Assembly (NCBI GenBank): GCA_046328715.1
Contig: JAXLWB010000067.1
Location: forward strand, 1-54,284
DNA from: JAXLWB01 sp046328715
GTDB lineage: Bacteria; Chloroflexota; Anaerolineae; Caldilineales; Caldilineaceae
Direction of reading: 5' to 3'
DNA: 54,284 nucleotides
Shown here: one piece after another, positions 18,501 to 24,774 of the stretch
Position numbering within the stretch: position 1 is the stretch's first letter
Layout of the letters: each line of letters starts with the position of its first letter
Made by a program: the position numbers and the translations under genes
The notes under the pieces: generated by a model
What the model saw: only the letters and a program-made list of their open reading frames with translations
Told to the model about the DNA's origin: nothing
The model's database searches: none

Positions 18501-18610
18501 ATGAAGCCGAAAGTTTATTGCACCTGATCAAGCAAACTTGCAATGCAAACAACTTGTATCTTGACTCCACCCCCTACACGCTTGAATTGGTTAGTGGGAA
18601 GTTTGGTTAG
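15524..18610 (+). CDS. BTAD/AfsR-type transcriptional regulator with ATPase and TPR domains
   Basis: Large cytosolic regulator of 1028 aa. Order: winged-helix trans_reg_C domain (about 1-95, LQIRLFGSLEIRLN), bacterial transcriptional activation domain (about 95-245), then an NB-ARC/STAND ATPase. The ATPase has Walker A GVGGIGKTRLAIQ near residue 290, Walker B ILLVLDNF near 362 and the LLVTSRERL sensor segment, followed by TPR repeats from about 600 to 1000. Members are ATP-dependent switches that sense ligands through the TPR region; their targets often lie nearby, but none is evident here. The start is ATG at MSSQLQIRLFG; an earlier TTG is in frame. The ribosome site is weak. Confidence 0.92.
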   Translation: MSSQLQIRLFGSLEIRLNDATLTNFMSNKAPALLAYLALNPRPQQRDALATLLWSEMSDADAKNNLRQVLTNLRKLVDPHLVVTRDTIGFNHETPYSLDVETFERHLQKSRKQEGAERAEELRQAITLYAGEFLAGFFLRDAPEFEEWMLAHRARLRELALHALHELTQLEMVQGHFDQAIASSSRSLAIDPWREEAHRQLMLALARSGQRSAALSQYKLCQRTLRDELGVEPSSETQMLYERIRAAGESIVHHLPAQATSFVGRWRELQTIERELLNPECRMLTLVGVGGIGKTRLAIQAAERLLQIGAFLNGVFFVPLAALDSTTLIVPAIAEACSFKFAGNREPAAQLLDFLRNQEILLVLDNFEGLLEGANRLGQLLERAPALKLLVTSRERLNLRWERMLPIAEMDDAAAIQLFLTRAQTVQSNFQVDATEKEALQRICVLTGQLPLAIELAAAWVRALSCSEIAEEISQSLDFLTAEQRDGVVRHGSLRALFHSSWQFLSHEEQRLLARLAIFSNGFTRTSAVETAEATTRSLTALMDKSLLQRGSNARYSMHPVVRQYAAEKLATDAATLRNTAQRHCDHFANFLEKRAAALKDSRLLVTSAEIESELDNVRAAWHWAVEQGSAPQLSKMIDAVYSFWIHRGYYQEGFGLFANAVVALQSYPLVLGAALARQAYFAYFLDRFDLAIDLARQSRTLLEISPQEGRADCALAYCVEGLSFWRSGNLAEARQAMHASMELSLAVQDLFSLGRAYRYQGILVHDEGQHAEALKWYKLAEEVDRRQGHPYAISSSLNNMGNLYFGLGDYDLAKDYWEQSLALTQQLSDRRSEAAVLSNLGLIEKVAGRLESAHELTIRALSIRRAVGDLSGATVTLANLGDIANQQGDYQQALAYHRESLTLCRQLNTTFTVSNALLGIGYAFLGLGQISEARSYFRQAFDASLATHYLPEAMGAITGLAQLEYRLGAIEEAGKLVHLVLAHPSTYRETRDEAESLLHLIKQTCNANNLYLDSTPYTLELVSGKFG

Positions 18611-18690
18611 AGTGGGTAGATTGCATTTCCTCACCCCTCGTCTCCCGTTGCTCTACCCCGGCGGCGAAAAGCTCGTGACACTATCCAGTT

Positions 18691-18720
18691 TTGATTTTAT
18701 GCCGCGCTCTCTTGTATAGT
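18691..18720 (+). promoter_or_regulatory. candidate sigma-70-type promoter of lutC
   Basis: TTGATT (18691-18696), an 18-nt spacer and TATAGT (18715-18720) lie 11 nt before the lutC ATG. The transcript would be leaderless or nearly so, which fits the absence of a Shine-Dalgarno. Confidence 0.4.
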
Positions 18721-18731
18721 TTTAGCTTATC

Positions 18732-19496
18732 ATGAGCTCATCACGAGAAACCATCTTAAACAAACTGCGTACCAGCCTCGCTCGCCCGGATCTGCGTTTT
18801 CCGCCCGCGGATGCACCGCCGTTGACCGCTGTTACGCGCATGACTGTGACCAGCGCGTCAGGGGATAGCTATGCCTTGGCGCAGCGCTTTGGCGAAGAAA
18901 TTTCCAAATTGAGTGGCACCTTTGAGATCACGGAGACCGCAGCCGAAGCGCGCTTGGCAACCATCAACAAGTTGCTCGACTGGACGAACGAGGAAGACGA
19001 GGCACGCAAAGGTATGCGTCTAGAGACCGGACAAGAACGTCAGGTGCTCAGTTGGAGCTTTGACGCCTTGCCGCTCGAAGGTCTGCCCGAATCGTTGCAC
19101 GACCTGGGATTGGAGGTTGTCTCGCCCAAAGATCTGCGCTCCAGCGAGGTGCGTGATGCCATTCGCCACATCCGCTTCGGTATCACCGGAGTAGAGGCGG
19201 CCTTTGCCAGCACCGGCTCGATGTTGATGGCATCTGGCCCCAAGACCAATCGTTCTGCCAGCCTGCTTCCTTTCCGCCATCTGGCGCTGATTCCCTTTAG
19301 TCAACTCTACCCGACGATCGAAGCCTGGTTGGATGTCCAGCGCAAAGGTGACTTGGCTCAATATCTACGCGACCATGTCAACCTGGCCATGATCAGCGGT
19401 GCCAGCAAATCTGCTGACATCGAAGGTCAGTTGACGGTCGGTGTCCACGGCCCTAAGTTTGTTCACGCCATCTTGTTTGATGATAGTGAGGTTTAG
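18732..19496 (+). CDS. lutC: LUD domain protein, LutC/YkgG-like
   Basis: Protein of 254 aa of the LutC branch. In B. subtilis LutABC is an iron-sulfur lactate-oxidising complex; here no lutA or lutB is nearby, so it is an orphan in this window. Diagnostic segments are FGITGVEAAFASTGSM, PFRHLALIPFSQL and the C-terminal ISGASKSADIEGQL followed by VGVHGPKFVHAILFD. N-terminal residues 1-60 form the typical helical lead. A leaderless-type promoter precedes it. A lactate-utilisation role is family knowledge, not shown by context. Confidence 0.88.
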   Translation: MSSSRETILNKLRTSLARPDLRFPPADAPPLTAVTRMTVTSASGDSYALAQRFGEEISKLSGTFEITETAAEARLATINKLLDWTNEEDEARKGMRLETGQERQVLSWSFDALPLEGLPESLHDLGLEVVSPKDLRSSEVRDAIRHIRFGITGVEAAFASTGSMLMASGPKTNRSASLLPFRHLALIPFSQLYPTIEAWLDVQRKGDLAQYLRDHVNLAMISGASKSADIEGQLTVGVHGPKFVHAILFDDSEV

Positions 19497-19510
19497 AGGT
19501 GGGGTGGTAG

Positions 19511-19548
19511 GGAGGTAAGGAGATTTTGTATTGAATCTCCTTATCTCC
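19511..19548. terminator. hairpin between lutC and mutY
   Basis: The stem GGAGGTAAGGAGATT (19511-19525) pairs with AATCTCCTTATCTCC (19534-19548) over 15 bp with one G-T pair. The outer sequences (GGTAGG and CCCTATC) extend the complementarity to within a few nt of the mutY start codon. Confidence 0.65.
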
Positions 19549-19568
19549 TCAACTCCCTATCTTCCCAA

Positions 19569-20690
19569 ATGAATTACTCAGCCATTAGCACCCTGCTTGC
19601 CCGCTGGCACGAAACCTATCAACGCGATCTGCCCTGGCGCATGAGCCGCGCGGGCGAGCGTGATCCCTATCAGGTTTGGATCAGTGAGATCATGTTGCAG
19701 CAGACGCGGGTCGAAACCGTAATCGACTATTTCCAGCGTTGGATGGCGAAATTTCCAACGGTGGAAGCCCTGGCGGCTGCCGACCAGCAGGAGGTTCTCA
19801 AAGCCTGGGAAGGGTTGGGTTACTATGCGCGAGCACGTAATTTGCACAAGGCAGCCCAGCAGGTGGTCGCTCACTATCAAGGCAAGCTACCGCAGGAGCG
19901 GGCATGGTTGCTTCAGTTGGCAGGGATCGGCGAATATACCGTTGGTGCTATTCTTTCCTTGGCGTTTGGTCAGGCCGAGCCGATTCTAGATGGCAATGTA
20001 AAACGAGTCTTCAGCCGTCTGGCGGACATTGACCGCCCGATCGAAGAGAGCGCTACACTCAAACAACTGTGGCAGATGGCAAATGAACTGGTGCAAGCGG
20101 CTGCGCCCGGCGAGGCCGGGATTGTCAACGAAGCATTGATGGAATTGGGTGCGCTCATCTGCACACCACAGTCGCCACGCTGCCTCCTTTGTCCCTTGAT
20201 TGAACATTGCCAAGCCGCCGCCCACGGCACACAAGCCGAACGACCCGTGACCTTGCCCAAAAAACGCACGCCTCACTACGATGTGGCTGCTGGTGTCATC
20301 TGGCAGGCAGAGCCCTACAACTCTCGCTTTTTGATTGCACAGCGACCGCAAAAGGGACTGTTGGGTGGCTTGTGGGAATTTCCCGGCGGCAAGTTAGAAC
20401 CAACTGATGCTGATCTACCTGCCTGCCTAAGACGAGAAATCAACGAGGAATTGGCGATTGAGATCGAGGTGAGGGAGCAATTTACCACGGTTCATCACGC
20501 CTACACCCACTTTCGGGTGACGCTGCACACCTTCCACGCTCGTCATCTCCAGGGTGAACCACAAAAGATCGGCGTGGCCGATTGGCGCTGGGTTACCTTG
20601 GAAGAGCTCGATAGTTTTCCCTTTCCGGTGACCGACTTGAAGATTATTAAGGCCTTGAAAAGTGGCAAAGTAGCAGAGTTAAAGAGTTAA
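19569..20690 (+). CDS. mutY: A/G-specific adenine glycosylase MutY
   Basis: Base-excision repair glycosylase that removes A opposite 8-oxoG; 373 aa. The N-terminal domain has SEIMLQQTRVETV (catalytic Glu), the helix-hairpin-helix LAGIGEYTVGAI, ILDGNVKRV (catalytic Asp) and the 4Fe-4S ligands in CTPQSPRCLLCPLIEHC (C-x6-C-x2-C-x5-C). The C-terminal domain is Nudix-like and keeps GLWEFPGGKLE and REINEEL. The last nine residues (SGKVAELKS) and the stop are encoded by the left arm of a repeat. No Shine-Dalgarno is seen, because a hairpin runs almost to the start. Confidence 0.95.
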   Translation: MNYSAISTLLARWHETYQRDLPWRMSRAGERDPYQVWISEIMLQQTRVETVIDYFQRWMAKFPTVEALAAADQQEVLKAWEGLGYYARARNLHKAAQQVVAHYQGKLPQERAWLLQLAGIGEYTVGAILSLAFGQAEPILDGNVKRVFSRLADIDRPIEESATLKQLWQMANELVQAAAPGEAGIVNEALMELGALICTPQSPRCLLCPLIEHCQAAAHGTQAERPVTLPKKRTPHYDVAAGVIWQAEPYNSRFLIAQRPQKGLLGGLWEFPGGKLEPTDADLPACLRREINEELAIEIEVREQFTTVHHAYTHFRVTLHTFHARHLQGEPQKIGVADWRWVTLEELDSFPFPVTDLKIIKALKSGKVAELKS

Positions 20691-20726
20691 TGCGTGCTTT
20701 CAACTCTGCCACTTTGCCACTCTTTA
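20661..20726. repeat. inverted array (AGTGGCAAAG units) across the 3' ends of mutY and the M1 gene
   Basis: The 20-nt arms 20661-20680 and 20702-20721 are complementary with one mismatch. The left arm codes for the C-terminal tail of MutY. The right end reaches the M1 peptidase stop codon at 20724-20726. Confidence 0.8.
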
Positions 20727-22382
20727 AGGTGCATTTGCAGGTTGCGGAACTGCATCTTGTGCGGTGGCTGTAGGAGAGCCGACCCATTCCTGATACAGCT
20801 TTACCAACTCAGGTTTGCCCAGCTTTTCGAGCTCGACCAGCCAGTCTTGCGATGTAACAATGCGGTACCGATGATCGATCAGATATTTTTGTAGGAATTG
20901 ATAAAACTGTCGATCCCCCAGCGCACTATGCAGTTCATCGTAAAAGAGTGCCCCTTTGCCATAGACAATCGTTTCGTACTGCCCAAAGTCGCTGTAGGCA
21001 TCTACTCTCCGATCCAAAAAATCATCGCCGCCCTTTGACTTGAGAAGCGTAAATGGGGCTAACCAACGCTGAACCTCTAGATCGTTGGCCTCAGTGTTAC
21101 CGCTGAGATGTTGAAAATAGACTTTTACGGAATATTCGGCAAGGGCTTCATCTAGCCACGGCTCATTGACCGGGTCATTGTGCACCAGTTGATACCACCA
21201 TTGGTGGGCCATTTCGTGCGCTACCAGCACTTCCAGGTTGTCACGTGAATGGGTATAAAGCTCCACCCCCAGCTGACTGACATTCGGATATTCCATGCCG
21301 CGAAATGAGAGAGGACCGGGTAGGATCCTCAGATCTTGAAAGGGATATTCTCCGTAATAGTCGCTATAAATTCGAAGCGCTGCTACGCCATAGCGTAATG
21401 CGGCTTGGCCAGCTTCTTCGTCGTCTGGCAGCCAATAGCTGGTAACGCGAGTTCCGTAGCTTTCAACTGATGCTGAGGAAAAGTTTGGGCTGTATTCTAG
21501 AAAGAACTCGCGCACAGGACCGGTGACCCAAGTGTGACGCGTCTCGGTCGCTGAGACTGCGGTTGAGGTCACCAATGTCCCGCTGCTCACGGCGGTCACC
21601 GATGTCGGCAGGGTGGCGGTGACCACAAAGAGCGAACTCACATTGAAGGCAACGTCACCTCGTGGACTGCCCATCTCAAGCCACCAAGTGCCAGAACTTA
21701 CCCCATTGCTCGGGCTATAGACGGCCAGCGACGGATAAAAAAGCGGCAGCGTGGTCATGCTTTGGCTGTTGCCAAAGAGTGCATAGGTGGTAGAGAGATC
21801 TGGCCAGGTGGGAATGGCAAGGGTCCAGGAGAGATCAACCGGCAATACATCGCCGACCAACAACGGCTCCGACAGATCCATACGTACTGCGCTATGTTCG
21901 GCTTCGTATTCAAAGTTAGTAAAACGACCCCGGATCAGGACGTTTTTTATCGTCATGCCCCCGCCGTAATTGTTAAGGTTGGGATAAAGCCGAAAATAAA
22001 GACGATTCCAAGGATCCGTGCTAGTATTGGGGACAAGGATATGGGCTGACCCGGTCAGCGTAGAAGATTCTGCATCGACAGCGACATCGATATTATATTG
22101 CGGAACAGGTCCAAGCTGATAGATCTGGTTCTGTGAGTCCTCTTTCATCGCCAACTGATAAATGGACAATGGATCAGGGGCAGCGGACTCTTCTGCTGTG
22201 CTCGAGCAACCATTGAGCAGAAGCAACACAAACAAAAGAACACCTGGAATGCCTCGGGAAAGTGCACTGAGCCCGAAGGACGGCGAGCGCAAGCTGGCGT
22301 GAGGTATCGCCCGTTTATAAAACGAAAAAACAAAATCGGTCGATCGAGGCATTGATGTGAGAAATGTACTAGCGGTTGCCAC
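20724..22382 (-). CDS. M1 family aminopeptidase-like lipoprotein
   Basis: Predicted membrane-anchored zinc peptidase of 552 aa from GTG 22382 (an ATG ten codons later is also possible). A hydrophobic segment ending LLLNGC is a lipobox, giving a lipoprotein after cleavage, though the stretch before it is long (about 45 aa). Next comes an N-terminal beta domain, then the gluzincin site HEMAHQWW followed 18 residues later by the Glu of LDEALAEY, the HExxH-x18-E spacing of M1. GMEYPNVS resembles the GxMEN exopeptidase motif, with the final Asn lost. It probably trims peptides outside the cell. Confidence 0.88.
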   Translation of the reverse strand: MATASTFLTSMPRSTDFVFSFYKRAIPHASLRSPSFGLSALSRGIPGVLLFVLLLLNGCSSTAEESAAPDPLSIYQLAMKEDSQNQIYQLGPVPQYNIDVAVDAESSTLTGSAHILVPNTSTDPWNRLYFRLYPNLNNYGGGMTIKNVLIRGRFTNFEYEAEHSAVRMDLSEPLLVGDVLPVDLSWTLAIPTWPDLSTTYALFGNSQSMTTLPLFYPSLAVYSPSNGVSSGTWWLEMGSPRGDVAFNVSSLFVVTATLPTSVTAVSSGTLVTSTAVSATETRHTWVTGPVREFFLEYSPNFSSASVESYGTRVTSYWLPDDEEAGQAALRYGVAALRIYSDYYGEYPFQDLRILPGPLSFRGMEYPNVSQLGVELYTHSRDNLEVLVAHEMAHQWWYQLVHNDPVNEPWLDEALAEYSVKVYFQHLSGNTEANDLEVQRWLAPFTLLKSKGGDDFLDRRVDAYSDFGQYETIVYGKGALFYDELHSALGDRQFYQFLQKYLIDHRYRIVTSQDWLVELEKLGKPELVKLYQEWVGSPTATAQDAVPQPANAP

Positions 22383-22406
22383 TACAGAATTACTTTTATA
22401 AAGGCA

Positions 22407-22412
22407 AGTATA
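22407..22412 (-). promoter_or_regulatory. candidate extended -10 element of the M1 peptidase gene
   Basis: On the minus strand TGCTATACT forms an extended -10, about 25 nt upstream of the GTG start; no convincing -35 is seen. Confidence 0.3.
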
Positions 22413-22533
22413 GCATGAAGCCGATAGAGTAGAAAACAGGTGGCTAGTCTGCGGAGTTAGCTTTCGTCCAGATTTTGTCGAATCGTAAATTTGCTACTTC
22501 AGTTCGCTTGACAAGTTGTGATATGCTTCAGCT

Positions 22534-23271
22534 ATGTCAACAGGAGCGATTGAAACAATAGAAGCCAAGCAACAAGATGGGCACGTCCCGTCAGGGAACA
22601 GCACCGATGCTGCGCAAGCCCAATCCGCAGAAGTGAAACCGGTGATTACCTATCTGTTGCTGATACGTCATGGAGAAAACGATTGGGTCACAACTCACCG
22701 CCTGGCCGGACGGACACCAGGGGTTCATCTCAATGACAAAGGGCGCCAACAATCGCTTGACTTGTCTACATTTTTGGCTTCACAGCCCATCAGTGTGATC
22801 TATTCCAGCCCCTTAGAGCGCTGTATGCAGACCGCACAACCGCTGGCCGAGGCTAAACAGTTGCTTGTGGAACAAGAAGCTGGCTTGCTGGAAGTGGAGT
22901 ATGGTGACTGGCGTGGTGGCGATCTGCGCGAGTTGGCCAAATTGCCAGAATGGCGTCTGGTTCAGCACTATCCGAGCAGCTTTCGCTTTCCATCAGGGGA
23001 AACACTTTATGAAGTTCAGTCGCGTGCGGTTCGCACATTAGACGAAATTCGTCTGCGCCATGCGGGTAAGCTAGTTGCCGTCTTTAGTCATGGTGATGTG
23101 ATTCGCCTTTCGGTTGCCCACTTTTTGGGCATTCCGATCGATCTCTTTCAGCGCATCCAGATTAGTACAGCTTCCGTGAGCATTATCGCTTTCCACGACA
23201 GCGTACCTTCGGTCATGGGCGTTAATTATTTGACAGCGCTGCCTGTATTGCAGGTGAGTGAAAGTAGGTAA
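22534..23271 (+). CDS. histidine phosphatase family protein, MSMEG_4193-like putative phosphomutase
   Basis: Histidine-phosphatase fold, 245 aa, with about 35 non-conserved N-terminal residues. Catalytic features: LLIRHGEND (RHG phospho-histidine loop), YSSPLERCMQTA, the acid region LEVEYGDWRGG and FSHGDVIR (second catalytic His). The gene order with DUF3090 and SCO1664-type genes matches the Actinobacterial trio in which this member is called a probable phosphomutase (Rv2135c to Rv2133c in M. tuberculosis). Eight nt separate it from the next gene, so the three form an operon. The substrate is unknown. Confidence 0.9.
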   Translation: MSTGAIETIEAKQQDGHVPSGNSTDAAQAQSAEVKPVITYLLLIRHGENDWVTTHRLAGRTPGVHLNDKGRQQSLDLSTFLASQPISVIYSSPLERCMQTAQPLAEAKQLLVEQEAGLLEVEYGDWRGGDLRELAKLPEWRLVQHYPSSFRFPSGETLYEVQSRAVRTLDEIRLRHAGKLVAVFSHGDVIRLSVAHFLGIPIDLFQRIQISTASVSIIAFHDSVPSVMGVNYLTALPVLQVSESR

Positions 23272-23279
23272 ATCTGATT

Positions 23280-23831
23280 ATGGCAAAGTTTGTCCACGAT
23301 CTCAATCCAGTACAATCCATTGTGGCCGAGGCAATTGGAGAACCAGGTAAGCGCACCTTCTTTTTGCAAGGACAAAAGGGAAAGGATGTGGTTAGCCTGG
23401 TTTTAGAAAAGCAGGAAGTAAGTGGCCTGGCCATGGCCTTGCTCCAACTACTTGAGGAAGTCGAAGAAAAGTATCCCGATCTGCCTCCAGCCAATAGTCG
23501 CTCGCTTCCGCTCAAGGCGCAACACCCAATTGATCCCGCTTTTCGTGTGGCCCAACTCAGCGTTGGCTACGACGAAGATAAGGATATGGTTTGGGTAGTC
23601 GCCAAGGCCCTGGTCGTCAACAACGAAGGGCAGGTGGTCGATCCTGACAAGGGCGACGTGCCTGCGGTACGCTTCGTTGCTACCCGCAACCAGGTCCGTG
23701 CCCTCAGCGAGCATGCCTTTGAAGTTGTTTCTGCTGGGCGCCCTAATTGTCCTTTGTGTGGTGCCCCGATTGACCGCAGCGGGCACTTCTGTCCCCGTAC
23801 CGACGGTCATGCTGTCCCGATTATCTTTTAG
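23280..23831 (+). CDS. DUF3090 family protein
   Basis: Protein of 183 aa, the middle gene of the trio. The C-terminus has a zinc-ribbon-like signature, RPNCPLCGAPIDRSGHFCPR followed by TDGH, as in the family, with a CxxC knuckle plus His/Cys. The N-terminal two thirds (FVHDLNPVQSIVAEAIGEPG, RTFFLQG, VSLVLEKQEV) form the conserved DUF3090 body. It may bind the same small phosphorylated ligand as its two partners or act as a scaffold. The function is unknown throughout the family. Confidence 0.9.
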   Translation: MAKFVHDLNPVQSIVAEAIGEPGKRTFFLQGQKGKDVVSLVLEKQEVSGLAMALLQLLEEVEEKYPDLPPANSRSLPLKAQHPIDPAFRVAQLSVGYDEDKDMVWVVAKALVVNNEGQVVDPDKGDVPAVRFVATRNQVRALSEHAFEVVSAGRPNCPLCGAPIDRSGHFCPRTDGHAVPIIF

Positions 23832-23848
23832 CCGATAGCCTTAATGTG

Positions 23849-24613
23849 ATGCCTATGGAACTTTCTAGCGAATCCGAAGCAGTTCAAGTCAGCGAAAAAG
23901 AGGTGCTTGCGACACTACTGAGAGGCAAAATGCAAGAGCGTGGCCTCTTGCCCTATAGCTCTAATCATTCCTTTTTGGTCACGGTCAGTGACGAGGAACG
24001 AACCATTCCCGCCGTCTACAAACCGCAACGGGGCGAGACGCCACTCTATGATTTTGAGTGGGGAACGCTCTGTCAGCGCGAGACAGCGGCCTTTTTGATT
24101 AGCAGCGCGTTGGAATGGGGACTGGTTCCTCCCACTGTGTTGCGTAACGGCAAGCATGGGATTGGCAGTGTTCAGTTTTACATCGATCACGACCCCAATA
24201 TCCACTATTTTAACATCCATGATGATGCCCGCTTTGCCGAAACGTTGCGCCGCCTCTCGCTTTTTGACTATATTTGCAACAATGCCGACCGCAAAAGTGG
24301 CCACTGCCTGATTGGTAATGATGGTCAACTTTGGGCAATCGACCATGGCATCTGTTTTCACACCGATTATAAATTGCGTACAGTGATTTGGGAGTTTGCC
24401 GGTCAGCCAATTCCGGAGCGCTTGTTACAAGATATGCACAAGTTGCAATGCGATTTCGAAGACCAGCGCAGTGTGATTGCCCAAGGAGTTTGTCGCCTGT
24501 TGAATGAAAGCGAACGCGAAAAGATGAATGAACGGTTGGAACAACTACTGAAACAAAAGCAGTTTCCAGCACCCCATCCCCAGCGCCGCAATTATCCCTG
24601 GCCACCCGTTTAA
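23849..24613 (+). CDS. SCO1664 family protein, PI3K-like kinase fold
   Basis: Predicted small-molecule kinase of 254 aa related to the phosphatidylinositol 3/4-kinase fold; third gene of the trio. Conserved blocks: YKPQRGETPLYDFEWGTL (nucleotide-binding Lys region), QRETAAFLIS, FDYICNNADRKSGHCLIG (catalytic-loop Asp and Asn-like residues), LWAIDHGICFH (DFG-like metal Asp) and RTVIWEFAGQPIP. Kinase plus phosphatase/mutase plus zinc protein suggests a cycle on one phosphorylated metabolite. Start: GTG 23846, ATG 23849 and ATG 23855 are all in frame; the middle one is used. Confidence 0.88.
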   Translation: MPMELSSESEAVQVSEKEVLATLLRGKMQERGLLPYSSNHSFLVTVSDEERTIPAVYKPQRGETPLYDFEWGTLCQRETAAFLISSALEWGLVPPTVLRNGKHGIGSVQFYIDHDPNIHYFNIHDDARFAETLRRLSLFDYICNNADRKSGHCLIGNDGQLWAIDHGICFHTDYKLRTVIWEFAGQPIPERLLQDMHKLQCDFEDQRSVIAQGVCRLLNESEREKMNERLEQLLKQKQFPAPHPQRRNYPWPPV

Positions 24614-24645
24614 ATTTGTTAATGAATTACCCTGTCATTTTGTTA

Positions 24646-24724
24646 TACCAATTGTCCTCTGAAAAGCCATAAATTTCAGCTCTATTTACGGGAAAATTTT
24701 TGGCTTTTGCAACCACAATTGGTA
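24646..24724 (+). promoter_or_regulatory. structured element A upstream of the GDP-mannose gene (candidate regulatory RNA)
   Basis: The outer stem TACCAATTGT/ACAATTGGTA is a perfect 10 bp (24646-24655, 24715-24724). A 6/6 internal loop (CCTCTG and GCAACC) follows, then a 15-bp stem with one mismatch (24662-24676 with 24694-24708) and the loop CAGCTCTATTTACGGG. A diverged second copy lies at 51767-51842 with the same internal loop and apical loop. It sits about 50 nt before the fused guanylyltransferase start. It could equally be a small inverted-repeat mobile element. Confidence 0.5.
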
Positions 24725-24774
24725 CTACTTCAGCAACCAATTGAGATGGAGTTTTAAATAGGTACATTTATTTC

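Noticed and set aside
22508..22513. TTGACA as a -35 for the phosphatase trio
   Set aside because: No acceptable -10 at 16-18 nt; the start codon would fall inside the expected promoter.
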